Assembly: GCF_002250115.1 (NCBI RefSeq)
Contig: NZ_CP019985.1
Location: forward strand, 3,596,001-3,660,000
DNA: 64,000 bases
Direction: 5' to 3'
Source: Shouchella clausii
GTDB taxonomy: Bacteria > Bacillota > Bacilli > Bacillales > Bacillaceae_D
Below the pieces are notes generated by a model that saw only the letters and a program-made list of their open reading frames with translations, searched no databases and had not been told where the DNA came from. Each line of letters begins with the position of its first letter. The first letter of the stretch is position 1. Position numbers and translations under genes: made by a program. This document shows positions 59,748 to 64,000 of this stretch, piece by piece.

Positions 59748-62576
59748 GTGTCTCAATCGTTTGTTGTCATTGATTTGGAAACAACCGGAAACTCGCCAGA
59801 TCAAGGCGCAAGAATGATACAAATTGGAGCGGTTAAGGTGGAAGGTTGCACGATTACGGATCGGTTTTCAACATTTGTGGATCCTTGTTGCAGCATTCCG
59901 CCTTTTATTACAGAATTAACGGGCATCACAGATAAAGATGTGGAGGGAGCGCCTGTTTTTCGAGAAATTGCAACAGATTTGCTTGCCTTTATGGAAGGCT
60001 CCAGTTTAGTTGCCCATAACGTGCCTTTTGATAAAGGCTTTTTAGAAGCGCAATTGGAAACAGAAGGGTTAAGGCTTCCAAAATGTTGCCAATTTGATAC
60101 CGTTGAACTTTCAAGGGTATTGTTGCCGACACAGGAAAGCTACAAATTGTCAGAGCTATCAAGCAGCCTTGATATGGACCATGATCAACCCCATCGCGCT
60201 GATAGCGACGCAGAAATAACAGCAGAACTGTTTATTAAACTCTTACATAAACTAGAACGGTTGCCACTTGTGACATTGCAATCATTAGAGCAAGTCGCGA
60301 AGGGGTTGAAAAGCGACTGGGACGTATTAACGCGGCCGTTGATTCAAAAAAAATGGATGAAAGTAGACGAAGACGAAAAAGAATATGACTTGTTTCGGCA
60401 ACTGGCGCTTAAGCGCGTGGCAGAGGAGGAAGAAAACAGCGAGTCATCCGACCATAAACCGTTTGTTGAAGTAGAGGACGAGCTTTTTTCTAGTAGTGGC
60501 GCCATCGCCCGTGTCTTCGACTCATTTGAAGATCGTCCAGGGCAAAAACAGATGATGAAGGAAGTTTACGCTGCGTTTGAAGAACATGCCCATGCGCTGA
60601 TTGAAGCCGGTACCGGCACGGGGAAAACGTTGGCGTATTTAGTACCGAGCGCTTACTTTGCTTACTCCCAGAAAAAACCAGTGGTGCTGTCGACTTATAC
60701 GATTCCGTTGCAAGAGCAACTTTTGCAACGAGATTTGCGCTTGCTTGCTTCCATTGTTCCTTTTCCGCTACGTACGGCTGTCCTCAAAGGGAGGAGCCAT
60801 TATCTCGATTTACGCAAATTTGAACAGGCGTTGCAGCAGCTGGAAAACGACTCTTATGACGTTTGTTTAACGAAAGCCCAATTGCTTGTTTGGCTGCTTG
60901 AAACGGATTATGGCGATGTAGAAGAGTTAAATTTGACAACAGGAGGGCGCAGCTTTTGGCCAATGGTCCAAAGCGATCCCGAGTCGGATTTAGGCAAGTA
61001 CAATCCGTGGTTTTCCCGGTGTTTTTACCATCGCTCTCGCCGACAAGCGAAAAAAGCAGATTTAATTATTACGAACCATGCATTGCTGTTAACAGACGTT
61101 GTGCAAACTCACTCAATACTGCCCTCATATAGCCACGCGGTCATTGATGAAGCCCATCATTTTCAAGAAGCGGCTAGTGCTTACTTTGGGCTAACGGCTA
61201 GTTTTTTATCAGTTAGTTTTGCCATCCAACGCATCGGTGACGATCATCACGAATACGGTGCAATCGCGCGTTTGGAAGCGCTCGGGGAACAAATGAAGCA
61301 GCCGCTAGCGCTTAGCGACGCAAAAGAAGGGCTTGCCCGCTTTCGGGAAGACACAGATGAACTGTTCCGAATGATCCACGTGTTTGCTTTAGACGCTCAA
61401 GGAAGCAATGCGACAGATGTAGGGCGTATTAGTTATGTATATAAAAGCTTTTCAGAAGAAGGCTCGCTTTGGCAAGCGATTCTTGAGTGTGCGATGCGCT
61501 TGCAGCTTCACGGTGAACAAGTGCTGACGACTGTAAAGGCAGCTTATCAAGTGGTCGAGGAAAAAGTGGAAGAAGACTATGAAAGCCGTTCTCTTCTCGC
61601 TGACACACAAGGAGCGATTGCCGCTTTTGAGGAAACGGTGCAATTGCTGTATGAGCTCCTCCTTGAATACGACGACAATTATGTTTACTGGATTGAAGTG
61701 GAGCCAAAAGGGGCAAAAAATGCTACTTATTTGTATGCAAAGCCGATTGAAGTCTCAGAAAGGCTGGCTGACCAATTTTTTGCCAAAAAGAAAAGCGTCG
61801 TCCTGACATCGGCGACTTTGACAGTCAACCAATCGTTTGATTACCAAATTGACAGATTAGGCTTAGTTGATTTTGGGGTGAAAACGAAACAAATTGAGTC
61901 TCCTTTTTCTTATGAGCAGCAAGCAAAATTGCTTATTCCTCATGATATTCCCGATGTCCGTGGCCCAGATGACGAGCTGTTTGCACAGGATATCGCCATT
62001 AAAATATGGCGAATTACGGAAGTGATGCAACGAAAAGCGCTTGTCCTCTTTACTTCTTATGATATGCTCAAAAAGGTATTTTATTATGTGAAGGATTTAA
62101 ACGACGAAGGAAAATTGGCGTTAATTGGCCAAGGAGTGACAAGCGGCTCGCGGATGAGGCTGTTAAAATTATTTAAACAAGCTGAGCAAAGGGCAGTGCT
62201 GTTTGGGACAAATAGCTTTTGGGAAGGCATCGACCTCCCAGGCAACGAATTGGAGTGCCTCATTATTGTCAGGCTTCCATTTGCGCCGCCGAACTTGCCA
62301 TTAAACCGGGCGCAGATGGAGCGAGCAAAAGCAGAGGGGAAAAACCCTTTTACCGATTTGGCTCTCCCTCAAGCAGTCATTCGTTTTAAGCAAGGATTTG
62401 GGCGGTTAATTCGTACTAAAGGAGACAGAGGTCTCATCTTTGTTTTTGACCGGCGGATTGTAACAACCCGTTATGGTCGGACATTCATCGATTCGTTGCC
62501 GGAAGTACCAGTACACGAAGGGAAGCTGGAAAGGTTGCTTGAAGACCACCTTGATTTTAGGGAGGAACAGTCGTGA
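59748..62576 (+). CDS. dinG: DinG-type helicase with 3'-5' exonuclease domain
   Basis: 942 aa from GTG 59748 behind AGAGGTG. N-terminal DnaQ/DEDDh exonuclease (VVIDLETTGNSPDQG, VAHNVPFDKGFL, HRADSDAEITAEL). XPD/DinG-like helicase: Walker A EAGTGTGKTLAYLVP (about 285), DEAHH (467-471), SATLT, NSFWEGIDLPG, and QGFGRLIRTKGDRG. The Gram-positive DinG form often acts mainly as a nuclease. No Fe-S cysteine cluster stands out between motifs. Overlaps mtaD by 4 bp. Confidence 0.93.
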   Translation: MSQSFVVIDLETTGNSPDQGARMIQIGAVKVEGCTITDRFSTFVDPCCSIPPFITELTGITDKDVEGAPVFREIATDLLAFMEGSSLVAHNVPFDKGFLEAQLETEGLRLPKCCQFDTVELSRVLLPTQESYKLSELSSSLDMDHDQPHRADSDAEITAELFIKLLHKLERLPLVTLQSLEQVAKGLKSDWDVLTRPLIQKKWMKVDEDEKEYDLFRQLALKRVAEEEENSESSDHKPFVEVEDELFSSSGAIARVFDSFEDRPGQKQMMKEVYAAFEEHAHALIEAGTGTGKTLAYLVPSAYFAYSQKKPVVLSTYTIPLQEQLLQRDLRLLASIVPFPLRTAVLKGRSHYLDLRKFEQALQQLENDSYDVCLTKAQLLVWLLETDYGDVEELNLTTGGRSFWPMVQSDPESDLGKYNPWFSRCFYHRSRRQAKKADLIITNHALLLTDVVQTHSILPSYSHAVIDEAHHFQEAASAYFGLTASFLSVSFAIQRIGDDHHEYGAIARLEALGEQMKQPLALSDAKEGLARFREDTDELFRMIHVFALDAQGSNATDVGRISYVYKSFSEEGSLWQAILECAMRLQLHGEQVLTTVKAAYQVVEEKVEEDYESRSLLADTQGAIAAFEETVQLLYELLLEYDDNYVYWIEVEPKGAKNATYLYAKPIEVSERLADQFFAKKKSVVLTSATLTVNQSFDYQIDRLGLVDFGVKTKQIESPFSYEQQAKLLIPHDIPDVRGPDDELFAQDIAIKIWRITEVMQRKALVLFTSYDMLKKVFYYVKDLNDEGKLALIGQGVTSGSRMRLLKLFKQAEQRAVLFGTNSFWEGIDLPGNELECLIIVRLPFAPPNLPLNRAQMERAKAEGKNPFTDLALPQAVIRFKQGFGRLIRTKGDRGLIFVFDRRIVTTRYGRTFIDSLPEVPVHEGKLERLLEDHLDFREEQS

Positions 62577-63877
62577 AGACGATCATCAAAAATGCAAAAG
62601 TAATGACGATGAATGAAGCAAGGACGATACACGATCATGGCTATGTCGTCATTGAAGACGGCGTATTTACGGCGATTGAGCAAGGGGAGCCGGCAGAAGA
62701 GGCTGCAAAAGGAGCGAATGTAGTCAATGCTGATAAAAAGTGGCTTATGCCAGGGCTAATCAACACGCACGGCCATACAGGCATGTCTTTGTTCCGTGGC
62801 GTTAGCGATGACGTGCCTCTGTCTAAGTGGCTTGCAGAACACATTTGGCCACTGGAACAAAAACTTGACCAAAAAGCAGTAGAAGCAGCCCGCCTTTTAA
62901 GTATGGTGGAGATGATTGAATCTGGGACAACGACGTTTTTAGAAATGTACCATTTGCATTTGGACGATTTCGCTGCGGCAATTGAAAAAGCAGGCATGCG
63001 GGCAACATTGATGCGGTCTGTGATCGGCCTCTGTTCAAAAGAAGAACAGGAAGAAAAATTAGCGGAATCTCTTGGTTTCGCAAGGAGATGGCATAAACAG
63101 GCAAATGGGCGTATTCAAACGATGCTTGCCCCTCATGCCCCGTATACATGCCCGCCTGATTACATCGAGCGCATTGTCGAAGCTGCTCGCCAAGAAGGTT
63201 TGCCTGTCCATATGCATCTTGCTGAAACACGAAAAGAAATCCATGACTATATGGATGAATACGGCATGCACCCAGTTGAGCTTTTGCAAGAAAGAGATCT
63301 ACTTAGCGGGACAGAATGGCTGTTTGCCCATGGCGTCCATATGCATGAGCAGCATTATGAACTGTTAGGCGCTCATCAAGCAGCTGTTTCCCACAATCCG
63401 AAAAGCAATTTGAAACTTGGCTCAGGCATTGCCCAAGTAGCAAGTATGCAAAAACACGGCATCGTCGTTTCCCTTGGTACTGATTCGGTTGCTTCAAATA
63501 ACGCTCTTGATGTATTTGAAGAAATGCGCACAGCCGTGTTGCTGCAGCGGGGCATTAATGAACAAGCTGACATTGTCACGACATGGGAAGGGTTGAGTAT
63601 GGCTACGTCTAACGGTGCAAAAGCATTGCGTTTTGCCAATCTAGGGACGATCGAAGTAGGCCAGCAAGCTGATTTTATTATGCTAAACCCTGAACAAGCC
63701 CACCTGCACCCAAGCAGCCAGGCTGTTTCGCATCTTGTCTTTGCCGCGAAAGGGTCTGATGTAACAGACGTGTACGTCCAAGGTGTACCGTTAATGAAAG
63801 ACAAGCAGTTGCTTACGCTTGACAAAGAGCGAATTTTAAAGGAAGCGAACGAACAGTTTCGCCGCTTGCAACAGTGA
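62573..63877 (+). CDS. mtaD: Amidohydrolase, MTA/SAH deaminase type
   Basis: 434 aa. TIM-barrel metal-dependent deaminase. Metal ligands: HGHTGMSLFRG, later MHLAETRKE, FAHGVHM and SLGTDSVASNN. The family deaminates 5'-methylthioadenosine, S-adenosylhomocysteine or adenosine. GTG start overlaps the dinG stop. A terminator follows. Confidence 0.9.
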   Translation: MKTIIKNAKVMTMNEARTIHDHGYVVIEDGVFTAIEQGEPAEEAAKGANVVNADKKWLMPGLINTHGHTGMSLFRGVSDDVPLSKWLAEHIWPLEQKLDQKAVEAARLLSMVEMIESGTTTFLEMYHLHLDDFAAAIEKAGMRATLMRSVIGLCSKEEQEEKLAESLGFARRWHKQANGRIQTMLAPHAPYTCPPDYIERIVEAARQEGLPVHMHLAETRKEIHDYMDEYGMHPVELLQERDLLSGTEWLFAHGVHMHEQHYELLGAHQAAVSHNPKSNLKLGSGIAQVASMQKHGIVVSLGTDSVASNNALDVFEEMRTAVLLQRGINEQADIVTTWEGLSMATSNGAKALRFANLGTIEVGQQADFIMLNPEQAHLHPSSQAVSHLVFAAKGSDVTDVYVQGVPLMKDKQLLTLDKERILKEANEQFRRLQQ

Positions 63878-63901
63878 ACACGCGGAGTACGCGCAGTTAA
63901 A

Positions 63902-63927
63902 AAACGCTGCGGCGTCCGCAGCGTTTT
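63902..63927 (+). terminator. Terminator of the pan-dinG-mtaD block
   Basis: AACGCTGCGG / CCGCAGCGTT with a CGT loop and T run. Confidence 0.9.
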
Positions 63928-63947
63928 GAGGTGTGGGTAGAAGGTTT

Positions 63948-64000
63948 TTAGTCAGTTTCAGCCTGCGTGTCTGCTCCTTGAGCAGAGGATGCGACAAACA
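63948..64000 (-). CDS. 3' end of an unidentified gene (partial)
   Basis: On the - strand a frame enters from the window edge (FVASSAQGADTQAETD) and stops at TAA 63950-63948. Small-residue-rich, acidic C-terminal tail. Too short to name. Confidence 0.5.
   Translation of the reverse strand, partial: FVASSAQGADTQAETD

Overview
The window reads as a low-to-mid-GC Bacillota chromosome, most like an alkaliphilic Bacillaceae of the Shouchella (formerly Bacillus) clausii type. That assignment is from memory of gene content and protein style and was not searched. Supporting points are odhAB, the order bshB1-bshA-cca-birA-panBCD-dinG shared with Bacillus subtilis, bacillithiol genes, yojF/bshB2, ypcP, brxC, frequent GTG/TTG starts and strong AGGAGG-type ribosome sites.

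Layout. 1-21 kb is core: a lytic transglycosylase, a methyltransferase, odhA-odhB with a CcpA-like site, a decayed IS200-type element, an ABC-F ATPase, an aldo/keto reductase, recQ, brxC, two GNAT proteins, ypcP, bshB2-yojF, a membrane-anchored trypsin-like protease, an acyl-CoA dehydrogenase and a large permease. 21.2-32.7 kb is an AT-rich, decayed prophage/mobile island: an IS3 end remnant, a broken xtrA-like gene, a DUF5986-like + HTH/ImmA pair, a frameshifted phage sigma-like gene, two proteins with HEPN-type Rx4H motifs, a lipoprotein, an IS21 element, an IS3 element and gene stumps at their edges. 33-46 kb holds two PTS sugar loci, HAD phosphatase / EIICB / PurB-like lyase / RpiR and EIICB / ChbG / GH4 / GntR, separated by small hypothetical genes. 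46-52.4 kb has a CPBP protease, an SH3b amidase, a manganese catalase, a nucleotidyltransferase and decayed genes. 52.5-64 kb is the conserved bshB1-bshA-cca-birA / panBCD / TPR / dinG / mtaD block.

The most unusual signal is a ~153-bp repeat present in three near-identical copies (12.9, 18.2 and 49.3 kb) plus one internally deleted remnant (13.24 kb). Each full copy lies between two copies of a transcription-terminator stem-loop, and the stem-loop is different at each locus. This is what an element that inserts into terminators and duplicates the whole hairpin would leave. At 12.9 kb the duplicated palindrome carries the stop codon of both convergent genes, so each gene kept its own stop and terminator.

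Other points of interest are a 127-bp copy of a GNAT gene pasted into an unrelated gene 11.4 kb away, a PTS operon with an adenylosuccinate-lyase-type enzyme, an alpha-type (CDMP) GH4 glycosidase paired with a ChbG-type deacetylase, a structured leader before panBCD, and several one-base frameshifts, two of them at C/G homopolymers. Bacillithiol synthesis and use (bshA, bshB1, bshB2, brxC) are also spread over this one window.
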